Notes: generated by a model not told the origin, from the sequence alone. DNA of 64,000 bases from Osedax fenrisi (GCA_964019155.1 OZ025244.1:11117155-11181154); one strand, 5' to 3'; positions 37,006 through 50,400 are shown, counted from the first letter of the stretch. Program-made: numbers and translations.

Positions 37006-37320
37006 TGCTCTAAATTAAGTGCCCTTAAATATAATATATCCGAGACTATTTATCCTATATATAGGATATCCTATAGGGTATACCCCCATGATATAGAATA
37101 CAATATAATAAGTATAGTTATTAGATAACGTAAATTTGTTATAGCTCTGTTATTTTTAAATATATGTTAATATAGTTACTATTATAATAAGAATAATAAA
37201 GAACGTAATATTAAGTTACTACATATAGATCATTAGCATATTAATCATGTATCAATGGATCGATCATCCTACCATTTAAAATTCGAGAAAATAGGTCACA
37301 TAGATATATCGTATACGTTA
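37006..37320. other. No gene seen
   Basis: AT-rich LINE 3' UTR remnant and flank. Confidence 0.35.
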
Positions 37321-37505
37321 CACTGTTAAAAATAAGGGTACGCTAGAATTCACAAATGGGTACGCTAGAAATAAAAGGGTACGTTACACGCTACTTGCCA
37401 CAAAAGGGTACACTAGTTTTTAAAGGTACGCTTCATGTCAGAAATGGGTACGCTAGAAATAAAATGGTACGTTACACGCTACAAGTGAAGCGTACCCTTA
37501 AAGGG
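37321..37505. mobile_element. CACTGTTA-type element, keyword GGGTACGCTAGAA, right end missing
   Basis: Left end CACTGTTAAAAATAAGGGTA with TA before it. GGGTACGCTAGAA and GGTACGTTACACGCTAC recur in direct and inverted form. The right CAGTG terminus is absent. Confidence 0.8.
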
Positions 37506-38177
37506 TATATATATATATGTTAAACTCTATACAAATTTAATATGTTGAACGTATATATTAATATATTAATTTAATATTTTTGTAAGACAATTAAATTATA
37601 TATATATATAATTACATATATGTAATTATTACATTACCATGAAATAGCATGTATATGATTAACTATTGGAAAATAGTGTAAATATAAGGAAACTAATGTT
37701 ATCAACAATTTAAATATAGTGTATAATATTTATATTAATTATTATAGTATATACATATTAATTATATTTAATTAATTAATACTATTAATTTATAATATTA
37801 TATTATGAATTCTAAATATTAAAATAAATAATTATATATAATGTATATAAATATTTATTATTTTATTAATATAATATATTTCATTAGAAATACATATTTC
37901 AGTTAATCCATTGATGCATATAAATTACGATTTTTTAATTAATTTATTTATTTATATATATTTATACTTATTAATAATTACTTACTTATAATACTTAACT
38001 ACATATATTTGTATATTGATATGTACTACTTATACCTACTTATAAATATTATATTATAATTGTTAACATATATGTTAAAATTATTGTATATATACAATAA
38101 TTTTACAAATCCACTAAAATATCTGAAGTTGTTTTATGTATGTATACCACATATATGTGCTATACATACATATATAT
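37506..38177. other. No gene seen
   Basis: Extremely AT-rich (almost no G or C). Confidence 0.4.
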
Positions 38178-39884
38178 ACATTTTTTATTTACTAAACATA
38201 GTTTAAATAAAAAAATTGCTACGCTATTTTTAGACCTTAAAAAAGCGTTCGATGTTGTAGACCACGACATTTTATTAAAAAAATTAGAATACTGTGGTTG
38301 TAGGGGTCATGTAAATGTGTTTTTAAAAAATGATTTATTAGATAGAAAAGTTAAAACTCGAATAAATAATACTGTATCATCTGTTAGAAATGTACGTTTT
38401 GGTGTTCCTCAGGGATCAGTATTAGGTCCATTATTTTTTATTATATTTATTAATGACATATCAAATATATTTAATAATGATGATAATATAAATTTAAATA
38501 TATATGCAGATGACACATCAATCTCTATATTTGCAAATTCAAATGAAGAATTGAGTAGTAATATGCAATTATATTTAGATAGATTAAGTCATTGTTTTAA
38601 TATAAATAAATTAAAATTGAATATTGAAAAAACTAAAATACTTCCTTATTTTAATACAAAAATTATAAATAATATAAATTTAAATAATGCGAACATAGAA
38701 ATAGTAGATAGATATACGTTTTTAGGTATTATATTAGATAGTATTTTAACATATTCGTTTCATATTATAAATTTGTGTAATAAATTATCAAAAATTGTAT
38801 ATCTTTTTCGGAAGCTAAAATTTATTAACATACGCAATTTAATTATATTATATAATTCACTATTTTTATCAAATATGTCATATGGAATAGAAATATGGGG
38901 TAATGTTTATGAAGATAGATTAAAAAAACTAGTATTAATACAAAAAAAAACAATTCGAATTATCAATAAAAATATGATAGACAAGTCTCTATTACCTCTG
39001 ATTCGTTTATCACACACTAATAATATGTTTAAATATAATTCTATTTTAAAATTGAATGAACTCATAACTTTTAGAATAATATTATTTTTATATAACATTT
39101 TACATAATAACTATAACATTAATCTAGATACATTTTTTATTTATAATAAAGACAAAACAAGATTTATTTTACCATTAATGAAAACAACGAAATTTCAAAA
39201 CACCATTTTTTTTAAAGGCCCAAAATACTATAATAATATAATGAGTAATAATATATTAAAATCTGAAAATATACATAATATACACAAATTAAAAAAAGTA
39301 TTAAAGAATTACTTTTTAAATAAATATTAGTTTTTATATTTTAGCATTTTAATAATTTTTAATATTTTTAATCTTCGTCAATTTTTAAAATTTGTATATT
39401 TAAAACTACTTGGGTCATTTTTATGTTATTATATTTTTATCATTTTTTATTATTTTATTCACACTTTTTTGTTATATAATTGTTTGCACAAGTTTTAAAC
39501 ATACTTTATTTTAATTTGTATATACTAAACCATTTGAATAATTTTATGTTATTACATTTCAATAATTATATTATTCGCACTTTTTGTTTTATATTTGTTT
39601 GCACAAGTTTTAACACATTTTATTTTATTAGTTTATTTAATGGATTGATGAAACATGATGAAATACGCTGAGGGACATTATTTTTATTATTATTATTATT
39701 CTCTTTATATATATTTCTTTACTCTTATTATATTGAATTATAGTACACAAGTCTTATTATTATTGTATAAATGTCCCAAAGCTATTATATTCATATACTA
39801 TGGAGGTATCGACTTAATAAAGCTACTTATAGCTTTCAATGATCCTCCTTAGACAATTGTCTATAAACTGATTTCATTCATTCA

Positions 39885-39893
<9 letters not shown>
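38178..39893 (+). mobile_element. 5'-truncated CR1/jockey-like LINE with (ATTC)n tail
   Basis: Coding part 38206-39330, then an AT-rich 3' UTR containing ACAAGTTTTAA repeats, ending CTGATTTCATTCATTCATTC. A roughly 40-bp piece of the same 3' end occurs inverted at 59885-59935. Confidence 0.85.
38206..39330 (+). CDS. Reverse transcriptase of the CR1/jockey-like LINE
   Basis: An uninterrupted frame from LFLDLKKAFDVVDHDILLKK (motif A) through GVPQGSVLGPLFF (motif B), IYADDTSI (motif C), LKLNIEKTKI (motif D) and YTFLGIILDS (thumb) to a C-terminal block SNMSYGIEIWGNVYED and a lysine-rich end. The sequence upstream of motif A in the same frame (from 38140) is TA-repeat derived and not part of the protein. 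Catalytic residues are present. The endonuclease and RT N terminus are lost by 5' truncation. Codon use is strongly A/T-ending, unlike the Ingi-like pair at 47-53 kb. Confidence 0.87.
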   Translation, partial: NKKIATLFLDLKKAFDVVDHDILLKKLEYCGCRGHVNVFLKNDLLDRKVKTRINNTVSSVRNVRFGVPQGSVLGPLFFIIFINDISNIFNNDDNINLNIYADDTSISIFANSNEELSSNMQLYLDRLSHCFNINKLKLNIEKTKILPYFNTKIINNINLNNANIEIVDRYTFLGIILDSILTYSFHIINLCNKLSKIVYLFRKLKFINIRNLIILYNSLFLSNMSYGIEIWGNVYEDRLKKLVLIQKKTIRIINKNMIDKSLLPLIRLSHTNNMFKYNSILKLNELITFRIILFLYNILHNNYNINLDTFFIYNKDKTRFILPLMKTTKFQNTIFFKGPKYYNNIMSNNILKSENIHNIHKLKKVLKNYFLNKY

Positions 39894-40728
<835 letters not shown>

Positions 40729-40780
40729 GAGGCTACATTAAGAATTCATGAACATGCAGTAATAAAAGATTAGTAAAAGA

Positions 40781-40812
40781 CCCAGTAAACCAAACTAGTT
40801 TGGTTTACTGGG
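40781..40812. repeat. 32-bp perfect palindrome CCCAGTAAACCAAACT
   Basis: Two perfect 16-bp arms without spacer. The arm start CCCAGTAAAC resembles the termini of the CCCAG MITE families, so it may be a collapsed element made only of its two ends. Confidence 0.9.
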
Positions 40813-40835
40813 ATAATATATTAACGAAAGAATTT

Positions 40836-41655
40836 TACCGAAATGGGTACGCTATATGCCGTTTAATGCGTACCGTAAAGGGTACGCTATATGCCGTTTA
40901 ATGCGTACCGTAAAGGGTATGCTATATGCCGTTTAATGCGTACCGTAAAGGGTACGCTATATGCCGTTTAATGCGTACCGTAAAGGGTACGTTATATGCC
41001 GTTTAATGCGTACCGTAAAGGGTACGTTATATGCCGTTTAATGCGTACCGTAAAGGGTACGCTATATGCCGTTTAATGCGTACCGTAAAGGGTACGCTAT
41101 ATGCCGTTTAATGCGTACCGTAAAGGGTACGCTATATGCCGTTTAATGCGTACCGTAAAGGGTACGCTATATGTCGTTTAATGCGTACCGTAAAGGGTAC
41201 GCTATATGCCATTTAATGCGTACCGTAAAGGGTACGCTATATGTCGTTTAATTCGTACTGAAATGGGTACGCATATGCCGTTTAATGCGTACCGTAAAGG
41301 GTACGCTATATGCCGTTTAATGCGTACCGTAAAGGGTACGCTATATGCCATTTAATGCGTACCGTAAAGGGTACGCTATATGTCGTTTAATTCGTACTGA
41401 AATGGGTACGCTATATGCCGTTTAATGCGTACCGTAAAGGGTACGCTATATGCCGTTTAATGCGTACCGTAAAGGGTACGCTATATGTCGTTTAATTCGT
41501 ACCGTAAAGGGTACGCTATATGCCGTTTAATGCGTACCGTAAAGGGTACGCTACTCTCCACAAAAGCGATTTCTAGCGTACCCATAAGCGTACTAAAATA
41601 GGGACAAAGGCTGTACCCATTTGTGACTTCTAGCGTACCCTTATTTTTAACAGTG
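40836..41655. mobile_element. CACTGTTA-type element filled by a 35-bp satellite
   Basis: The right end is the complement of CACTGTTAAAAATAAGGGTA (ends 41655, TA follows). From 40850 to about 41560, roughly twenty 35-bp units each contain GGGTACGC and its complement GCGTACC around TATATGCCGTTTAAT, so every unit is a small palindrome. The left terminus was not found. Family of the 37321 element. Confidence 0.85.
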
Positions 41656-42034
41656 TACATGCTTGTATTACAATATATCTATTGTTATCTATACAGCATA
41701 TGATTTATATAGACCTATAGTCAATACAATTATACAAATATAAAACATATAATAAACATAATTGCACTTCACCATGAACATATACGTAAGTATATATACT
41801 ATAGCGCTTATGAAATATAGTTTAAGAATCAATTTATTCACAAATATAATATTAGTATTCATGAATATGTTTAGTGGTGTATTAAATATTGTCCTTGGAG
41901 GTAACCCAACTCATAGCACACTATGTAGATTGTTCTATTCGTTACACACATGGAGACAGTATGGAGACGATATGTGACACAAGCTACGCTAGTTAAAAGC
42001 CTAGGGGCCAGTGTAACAAGATATATATTGCAAG
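41656..42034. other. No gene seen
   Basis: AT-rich; no recognisable gene. Confidence 0.35.
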
Positions 42035-42036
42035 TA

Positions 42037-43144
42037 GGGGAAAGTCTTCAATTACCGACCCTCTAAATACCCACCCTCTCGTATCTCAGTAGGAGACGTG
42101 AGGGGCCCGGGTTTTGGTCGATGCCAATATAATCACAACGGTAATAGATATGAACATATTTTACATTAACGAACTGTGTGTGTTATGTAAATGTTACCAA
42201 ATATTTTAAGGCAAATTTAAAAAAAATTAAAATATTGAATATTATCAATTATATAAAAAGTGCATTGTCTGCTATATTATTTTAATAAATTGCGGAGAGT
42301 TATTGGTATATTACAACACAATTAATGACATTTTTATGATAATTTAATTATATTTAACTACTCAATATTCTACATAAAATGAAGAAAAATTCAATTAAAT
42401 ATATTAATTAATTATAATTAATAATTATTGAAATAAAGATAACATTAATATATGCGATAATATATGGGGGTTTAGGTCGATAAATAGATAACAAATTTGA
42501 ATAATTAAATTCTTTAAATATTATACAAATTGCCGTCGTATGAATTAAAGTTAAGATTAAGTATAAAAGTATAAAAGTATTATTTAAAGTATATAAATAT
42601 AATAAGTTAGATATAACTGACATATTTATTAAAATATTGAATGTATATATATAATTAAAAGTGTGTGCGTATTACATATTATCATCGAATTATAGAATGA
42701 TCACCTAATGAATCTTCGCATTAGTTAATTAACTCACATTTTATTATTCGAGTATACAGGGCGACACCTATTAGCATATTCAGAACTATCCACCAAAACC
42801 ACCTCACGTATATGTATACCATATTTCACCGATATTTACTAGTATTAATATAACTAATAAATTATTATCAGTGATAATACATAGCTTTGTTATTATAATA
42901 TAAAATTTGAGATAGCTATTTATTAGATTAATATATTATTAATAATAATTATAAAATTAAAATACTAAGAATCATTATTCACAGAGTATTGTCTATTACA
43001 ACGAGTGCCAAATTTGATCGACCAACACCCCCTCATGAGGTGAGGCTCACGTCCCACTATAAGAGATATCAATGAATTTGTATAAGAGATATCAATGAGT
43101 TAATACAAATAGTTATTTAGGGGTCGGTACTGGACACGTCCTCC
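42037..43144. mobile_element. TA-flanked TIR element, copy c3, interrupted
   Basis: Left GGGGAAAGTCTTCAATTACC and right end containing ACCGACCCCTAAATAACTAT in complement, TA on both sides. Compared with copies c1 and c2 it is internally deleted and carries a second element (42092-43055) inserted in its CTCAGTA/ACTATAAGAGAT region. Confidence 0.75.
42092..43055. mobile_element. Nested TIR element 'd', GGRGACGTGAG ends
   Basis: Ends GGAGACGTGAGGGG and (complement) GGGACGTGAGCCTC, each followed inward by TTTTGGTCGAT/GTTGGTCGATC. The empty site is readable in c1 and c2 as CTCAGTAACTATAAG. 75 bp (42124-42198) are identical, inverted, to 55892-55966, so the family has another copy there. No target duplication resolved; no transposase frame. 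Confidence 0.72.
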
Positions 43145-43149
43145 TATCT

Positions 43150-43690
43150 TACCTAAAATGTATTCACAGCACGTACGCGTAACAATTGGGAGTACGTGGG
43201 CAGCCTCGAATATCCTGAACATCATCTGGAAATCCAACTTTTCAAGTAAACTCAAAAGAAACTTATTTAGAGTCACAGTTGAGACTGTTCTTGTATATGG
43301 GTTTATAACTTGGACTCTAACTTCAACATTAGAGAAAAAAGTTGATTGAGCCTATACACGCATATTGCTTGATGCGCTAAACAAGTCATGGAGAGACCAC
43401 GTTACAAATAAGGAATTGTACTGCAAACTTCCAAGAACAACGACTGAGGTTCTCCGGTCACTGCTGGAGAAATAGAAGCGAAGTAGTGAGTGAAGTATTA
43501 CTCTGGAATCCACAACACGGACGACGCTCTCGAGGAAAGCAAGTGAAAACATATTTAGACCAATTAAGAGATGACACAATGTGCACAAATGAGGAATTAC
43601 CGATATCGATGAATCATACTCTATAGAGAGGAATAGAGGCAACGTGTAATGAACTGACGAGCAAGATCGACTTGGGGAGTGGTAAATGTA
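43150..43690 (+). pseudogene. RTE-X-like LINE thumb/C-terminal fragment
   Basis: From about 43185 the frame reads STWAASNILNIIWKSNFSSK and FRVTVETVLVYGFITWTLTS. After a stop comes YTRILLDALNKSWRDHVTNK, then frameshifted pieces matching the C terminus of the copies at 35777 and 19897. No catalytic domain; 5'-truncated. Confidence 0.78.
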
Positions 43691-44169
43691 TTCAATATAT
43701 CGTAATCCATCGACATTAACACATACTTTAGTGTATTCTATATACGATATATACAATATATAGTATTAAAACATATCGGTGTATTTCGTACAATAGTCGA
43801 GATGAATATATAGTATACTATCTAGTAGATACTATCTACTAGATAGTATCTAGTGGTATGAGTATTCTACTATCTATGTATATGGACAACTATCGTTATG
43901 TCTCGTTAGATATCGTTATGTCTCGCCGATTATCGTGATATCTCGGTGGCTAACCTCTTCGTAAGGAATGGTCAGAAACTCCCAGTTGTTTGGCCATTTC
44001 TTAGCGGCCACCATTTCCTGTTTCACGTGATCCTTCCTAGCGGAAGTGGGTTACTTACATTTAACTATTGAGGGATAATACACTGTCGGTGATACATGTT
44101 AATGTATCTATTATTTAATACACGTAAATAAACGAAAGTAATAATTATACGTATATATATATAAACTGT

Positions 44170-44259
<90 letters not shown>

Positions 44260-44766
44260 TATATATTACCTACACCTGCATACACATTTGATTCATTCAC
44301 ACATGTTAATATTCAAATATTTACTTATATGTATAATTTAATATTTAATACCTATAGGTACATATATGTACATACGTGACCTATATATTTAATTATCTTT
44401 GAATATTTAATCCCACCCAAATATACATCGAAATTATCCCGGCTGCCAACTTTTATATACTCGTGTATCCTATAAGAGATAAAAAGTATACTTATTATAT
44501 TTCTAACGTATACATTTATAATATCATCTTCGTTATACTGCACCGCTGAAAGGCAATTAGTACGAATAATGTAATATGTATACATATTATGAATACCTAT
44601 TCATATTCTTATTAATATTTATTATTATCAATTACCTCGAGATTCGAGATTTACGATCGCAGTAATAAATTATTTTATTGGTATGAATTTTTATTTTTTT
44701 ATAATCGAAATGTCATATATTATTATTTATGCAGCTTGTGAACTTAGCTAGATATCCTTAAATACC

Positions 44767-44798
<32 letters not shown>

Positions 44799-44836
44799 TA
44801 CCGTACTTTAACACATTAGTTTAAGCAAACTTTTAG

Positions 44837-44869
<33 letters not shown>

Positions 44870-44969
44870 GTGCACAATCAGATGAGATGAACTTTTATAT
44901 GATTGTTCATTTTTGTAAATATTAACATAAAGTCTTATTTATTATTTACAAATATTTACATAGTATGTA
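43691..44969. other. No gene seen; TA-rich
   Basis: CTAGTAGATACTATCTACTA palindromic cluster at 43808-43862, a moderately GC patch at 43900-44050, a (TA)41 tract at 44175-44257, and TA tracts at 44768-44792 and 44839-44867. Confidence 0.5.
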
Positions 44970-45794
44970 CACTGTTAGAAATAAAAGGTGTAAAACGTTC
45001 TCGACAGAGGTGTAAACGCTGGTCAGATTTTACACCTTTAAATGTGTAAAATGTTCAGTTTTTAATTAAATTTTACACCATCTGATAATGATTGTTGTAC
45101 ACCTTCTAATATTATATGTTTTACACCTTCTAATATTATGCGTTTCACACCTTCTACTATTAAAAGTTTTACACCTTCTACTATTATAAGTTTTACACCT
45201 TCTACTATTATATGTTTTACACCTTCTATTATTATAAGTGTTACACATTTTATTATTATAATGTATATACCTTCTAATATCCCAGCATTCAAATTACATC
45301 AACGACTTAAGTTATGAACATAAGTCGATGGTAACAAATAAACTTAAGTTGAACTTAAGTTCAATGTGTCACTTGAATTAGATTACGAAGAAACTTACTG
45401 TAGTAAAATACATAGTATTACTTAAATAATTTTAGTTAAATATAAAATTAAAATAATAATTATTAATTAATTTGCATATATAAAAAATAAATCAATATTT
45501 CAAAATAGTTAAAAGGTATAATATTGTATTCTTTCTATAATAAAATAATTATATAAACTTAATTTAAAAAGTACAACTTAAGTTACAACTTATATGTAAT
45601 ATATTATTTTACACCTTATAAACTCATATATTTTACACCTTTAAAGGTTTAAAATCATTCGTTTAACTTTCACACGTTTAGGGGTGTAATTTTTTATGTA
45701 TTTTACACGTTTAGGGGTGTAAAATCAAAAAAGACATTTTACACCTTTCAAATCATTCGTTTTACACCTTTTTTCTGTATTATTTCTAACAGTG
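44970..45794. mobile_element. CACTGTTA-type element, keyword TTTTACACC, with 24-bp array
   Basis: Left CACTGTTAGAAATAAAAGGT and right ATTATTTCTAACAGTG form inverted ends, flanked by TA (44968-44969, 45795-45796). GGTGTAAAA/TTTTACACC occurs about eighteen times. Between 45063 and 45285 they form roughly nine 24-bp units (TTTTACACCTTCTANTATTA), giving an 8-residue periodic frame that is not a gene. AACTTAAGTT strings cluster at 45300-45365. Confidence 0.9.
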
Positions 45795-45796
45795 TA

Positions 45797-45832
45797 CGAC
45801 ATACGATATAGCCTACATAATATGTAGGTATA

Positions 45833-45873
<41 letters not shown>

Positions 45874-46586
45874 ATCTACATTGGTATTATAATAAGTACC
45901 TACATATATTATTTACTAACTAAACACTATGCTCATTATTTATAATCGATTATAATCGATTATTATCGAATAACTTTTATTATAATCGATCAAATACTAC
46001 TAGCCGTGATTTTACGAAGGAAAGATATAACACACCCGAAATCTTGTAATTCGATGTTGTACACAAAACAGGAACAACCCCACCTATACGGGTTGAATGT
46101 TCGGAGTAATTTGTTGTTTATAATGTACATTTCTATCAAACTTAACACTATTGAAATGCAAAAAAATGTGTTTCAATAATTATCGGTACGATGAAAACTA
46201 AGGGTTCATTAATAATGATATATAACATATCACTAGGATAGCGTGGTTTTAAATTATCTACATATATAGTAGGTGAGTACAAGTTAACTTATAATGCATG
46301 TAATTTAATAGAACAATGAATACATTGTTGTATAGAAACCGCGTCGATCCTAGATCTATTTCAGTGATTTATATACTACCGGGAAGATACTTCCCGATAC
46401 CACTACCAGCAGCGGTGCTGATAAATATTAAGTATAGCTAATTAACGTATACGTTATATAGACAGGAAGTATTATATATTCGCTACGTAAAATATTCGCT
46501 AATGGTGTATACTATATTATGTGTTCTATAGGATATGTGTATACACTGTACTATAGTACAGTATACATATATGTATACATACAGTC
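45797..46586. other. No gene seen
   Basis: TA tract at 45836-45870, TATAATCGAT repeats at 45943-45985, otherwise AT-rich. Confidence 0.4.
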
Positions 46587-46715
46587 TGGGGTCGATGGCT
46601 CAGTGGGACAACCAAAAGCTAGTAAGCCAGAGGTCCTGGGTTCGACTCCAGGTAGTTCTTGATTTTCTCTTGTGTTTATAAAGAACTTAATAAAAACGAT
46701 AAATCAAAACACAAG
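46587..46715 (+). mobile_element. tRNA-derived element (second SINE type) or tRNA pseudogene
   Basis: Box A-like TGGCTCAGTGGG (46596) and a perfect box B GGTTCGACTCC (46639) sit 43 bp apart, the normal tRNA spacing. The T arm pairs (CCTGG/CCAGG), but the acceptor stem does not, so it is not a functional tRNA gene. Downstream, TTTTCTCTTGTGTTT and AAAACACAAGAAAA form an inverted repeat. Unrelated in body to the main SINE family. Confidence 0.6.
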
Positions 46716-46865
46716 AAAAAAAATGTTACTATTTGTATTGTATTGTCCTGGGCTTCTCACAGTTATTTATAACATGTACAAGTCTATGACTTCTTGAGGG
46801 GTCCATTTGTATCCGCTATTTGTATTGTATTCAATATATATATATATATGAGATTTCAATAAATA

Positions 46866-46940
46866 CTGTACTATGTATACATACTGTACTATGTATACAT
46901 ACTGTACTATGTATACATACTGTACTATAGTACAGTATAC
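46866..46940. repeat. 18-bp repeat ACTGTACTATGTATACAT
   Basis: About three and a half units ending in a TACTGTACTATAGTACAGTA palindrome. Confidence 0.85.
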
Positions 46941-47340
46941 ATAGTATATATACACTATACACTATAGTATACATTTTATAGTATACAGTGTATAGTCATA
47001 TCCTACATAGATATTATGTTGAAACCTACGTTTTAAATATGGCCAATACCCAACCCTATATGGCTTATAGCTATAGCTCATTCATTACATACAGACATAC
47101 ATACCTTAAGACCATACATTACTTTAAGCACACTTTTAGAATTATATATAGTTACAACACTAATGTACATAATCAGATGAACGTGTTTAATAATGTTTAT
47201 ATATCTTTTTATCGAAAAAAGAAACAAGCGATACAAAATCCGATCACTTTCCCGACAAGTTGCGAAGTTATAACTATAGCATAAATTAAGTCGGCATCCA
47301 CGGATTAATAATAATGTGTAGCTATTGTTAAGTGCGTAAC
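46941..47340. other. No gene seen
   Basis: A 98-codon frame (46988-47284) has no recognisable motif and unconvincing composition; I do not call it a gene. Confidence 0.35.
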
Positions 47341-47360
47341 TTCGTCATATAGTATTGTTA

Positions 47361-47449
47361 TCTAGTAGTAGGTGCTACTGTAGTAGTGGGTGCTTCTGTA
47401 GTAGTAGTAGAAGGTTCTAGTGTAGTAATATACTAACTATAGGTGCTAC

Positions 47450-47451
<2 letters not shown>
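47361..47451. repeat. GGTGCTACTGTAGTAG target repeat, left flank
   Basis: Imperfect copies of GTAGTAGGTGCTACTGTAG. The same motif resumes at 53473-53580 on the other side of the nested LINE pair, showing the locus existed before the insertions. Confidence 0.8.
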
Positions 47452-47480
<29 letters not shown>

Positions 47481-47493
47481 GATTGCGGCAACG

Positions 47494-50400
47494 TCACAAG
47501 GACCAAAGTCCATGTGCGTACGCTAAGACAGTCTCGGGGTTGGTTACCAGGACTGCTAACGGAGGTGCCGCTCCTCTAAATGCGCGGATACGTTTCGCGA
47601 CTAATGCCGGACATTCCTGCAGCCAATGTTCGAGCGTTTCAGGTTCGAGTTCGCAGTGGGGACACAAGGGGGATTAATTTGGTGATACCACACTCCTGTA
47701 AGCAGCTAACTTGTGGCAGTGACCGCTTCTTAGTTGTGCTATTAGTACTTCGTCCCTTCTTCCCAGCGAACTGTTCGAGCGCTGGCCATCGAAAACTTCC
47801 CTTGTCCTTTGATGCAGGATCGGAGGATCTGTGATTAGTCTTCTGATTGTAGCCTTTGTTGAGTTGAAAGATATCACGTCATTGCACTGTACCGCATTTC
47901 CCGCTGCTGCTTCTCCTGCTTCCACGTCAGCCCATTCATTTCCTATGAGACCGCAGTGACCGGGGACCCATTGTAGGAGGACTTGCATTTTTAACGCTGA
48001 TAATCTTCGTCTAACTTCAGATAGCTCCACTCCATCGCTTCTCCCCGAGTTTCTTAGTGCTGATAGAGTTGACTGGCTATCAGAACAAATGATAACGAAC
48101 TTATATCTCCGGTTATCGTTGTCCTGAAGCCATTTCACTGCCAGATTCAGCGCCGACACTTCAGTTTCGAACGATGAGGTCCACCTCCTTCCTGTCTCGC
48201 TGATGGATGAGATGCGCGTAGGATTTGATGCCGGACCTGTCGTGATGATAGCCGCACTGCCTCCATTCGCGATACCACTCTTAGCTGATCCATCGGTGTA
48301 AATGATGATGTCTGGGGTACCAGAACTTGATAAGGTATCGATGGTGTCATGCAAAAGAGTGTCCATATTGCTTGATTTGCCATTGCCACTTTTCAGGACT
48401 GTAATAACTTTCCACGTCGGGTCCGCATCCCAAGTCCAGGGTGGAGGTTTTGCAGGAGTGAGTCTCTGGCGTGGTAGGGTATTCAGACCTGCCGAATCAC
48501 ATTCTGCTATCGCCATCTGACTGAAGCTACTTCTGTTTTTCCAACGATGAGGCACTGGGTTGTCGAAGAGTGATCGTCTTGGGTTACTTAGGGGTAAACG
48601 TGCAGACTTTTCCCATGCAATGAGACAGTTTCGTCTTACTGCGACAGCAACTGACATGATCTCCGCCTCTATCCTTAGACATTCCAGTGGTGTATCTGAT
48701 AGTTGACCGGTTATGACTCGTAATGCGCAGTTTTGTGCCCTTTCAAGTATCTGCAAATTCGACTTGGCCAACCATGGTTGCCATCCTGCGCCACAGTAAT
48801 GTAGTACGCTTTGGATGGTGGCTTTAAAGACTCTTACCAGACTTTTCCGACTCCAACCCCACCGTTTGGTGGCAAGTGATGCTAGTATTCTTGTTCTGCA
48901 CAGAACTCTTGTTTTCACAATTTCTGCATGTGTACGAAAACTCAATGTTCTATCGTACGAGATGCCAAGGAACGAAGGGAACTTGTTAACCGGGATTATT
49001 TGATCATTGATTGTTATGCTGGGGATCCATTTAGCTTCGTGCGGGTCTGTGCTGAAAAAAGATGCAACACATTTTGCAGGGTTCAATATCAGTTTGTGAT
49101 TACAGCTCCAACTGGCTATGTTAGACACTGCTAGCTGAACAGCCTCTTGAGCTACCTGAATATCCTTGTGTTGTGCCCATATAGCAATGTCGTCCGCATA
49201 AAGGCTTACTTGAACTTCTTCTGGAACGATGTCCTTAATACCATTGATATAAAATATGAACAGTAGAGGAGAAAGAACAGCACCTTGAGGTACGCCTTGA
49301 TGTAATTTCAAGCACTTCCCCGTGACATTATCGATTCTGACTCGCGCATTTCTGTCGCAAAGGAATCCCCTGATCCATTTTACCATGGTAGTAGGCACCC
49401 CTTTATCCAGCATAATCTCAAACAGACGGTTTCTCCACACTGTGTCGAACGCTTTGCTAAAGTCCAGGAGAGCGAGAACGCTTCTTAGAGCAGGACGATT
49501 CTGGAAACCATTACTGATTGACTGTGTCAGACGTAAAATGTGGTCCTCACAAGAACGTGAAGATCTAAATCCTGCCTGTTCATCACACCATCAACCGTTC
49601 GATTCGGCCATGTACGATAACCGATTAGCAACCATTCTTTCCATCGTCTTAGCGATGCATGATGTGAGAGAAACGGGTCTATATGAGTCAATGTTATTCG
49701 CTGGTTTCCCTTTCTTGAGAAGAGGAACGATTACTGCTTCCCTCCAAGTTGCGGGACATATACCTTTAGACCATGATTCATTGTATATTTCAAGTAGGAA
49801 TGCAAGAGCATTCGGGCCGAGTGCTTTGATGAAGCGAAGGGAGATAAGGTCTCTACCTGGGGCACCTTTCAATTTCATGTTTCGTATAGCTTGATTTAGT
49901 TCTGCAAGATTGAATTCTTGAACGCCTTGGATTTCCACGGTAGGCATCTTTAATCGACGGCGAATAGCTTTTTTACATCTGTCCTGTTTCTTAATGTCTA
50001 TACGACGTATGGACGCGTATCTTTTCATGAAGGCATTTGCTTTAGCTTTACTTGTGACGTACTGCTTTCCATTGTGGATTAGAGTCTCATTCTTTGCGAT
50101 TCCGTTGCTTGTCCCACTTAGCGATTTAATGGTGGACCAAATCCTGTTCGGATCTGCATTATGCTCCGAGTCTGCAATAAAATCTATCCATCTTTCTTCC
50201 TTGTTTACCTTGATTAAGTCTTTCACTACTCTACAGGCTGTTGTCCATTCGGATCGATGTGTAGCAATACTCCTTCTTAGTTGGTTACGAGCTTTTATAG
50301 CAGTTCTAATCTCACGAGTAAGCCATACCTTATCATTGGTTGAGTATTTCACTTTACCGATAAACTTGTATGCAGCCTCAATGATAATGTCATTTAGAAA

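Noticed and set aside
45062..45292. 8-residue periodic frame (EGVKLIIV-like)
   Set aside because: Caused by 24-bp repeats inside a TIR element; no start context, no homology.
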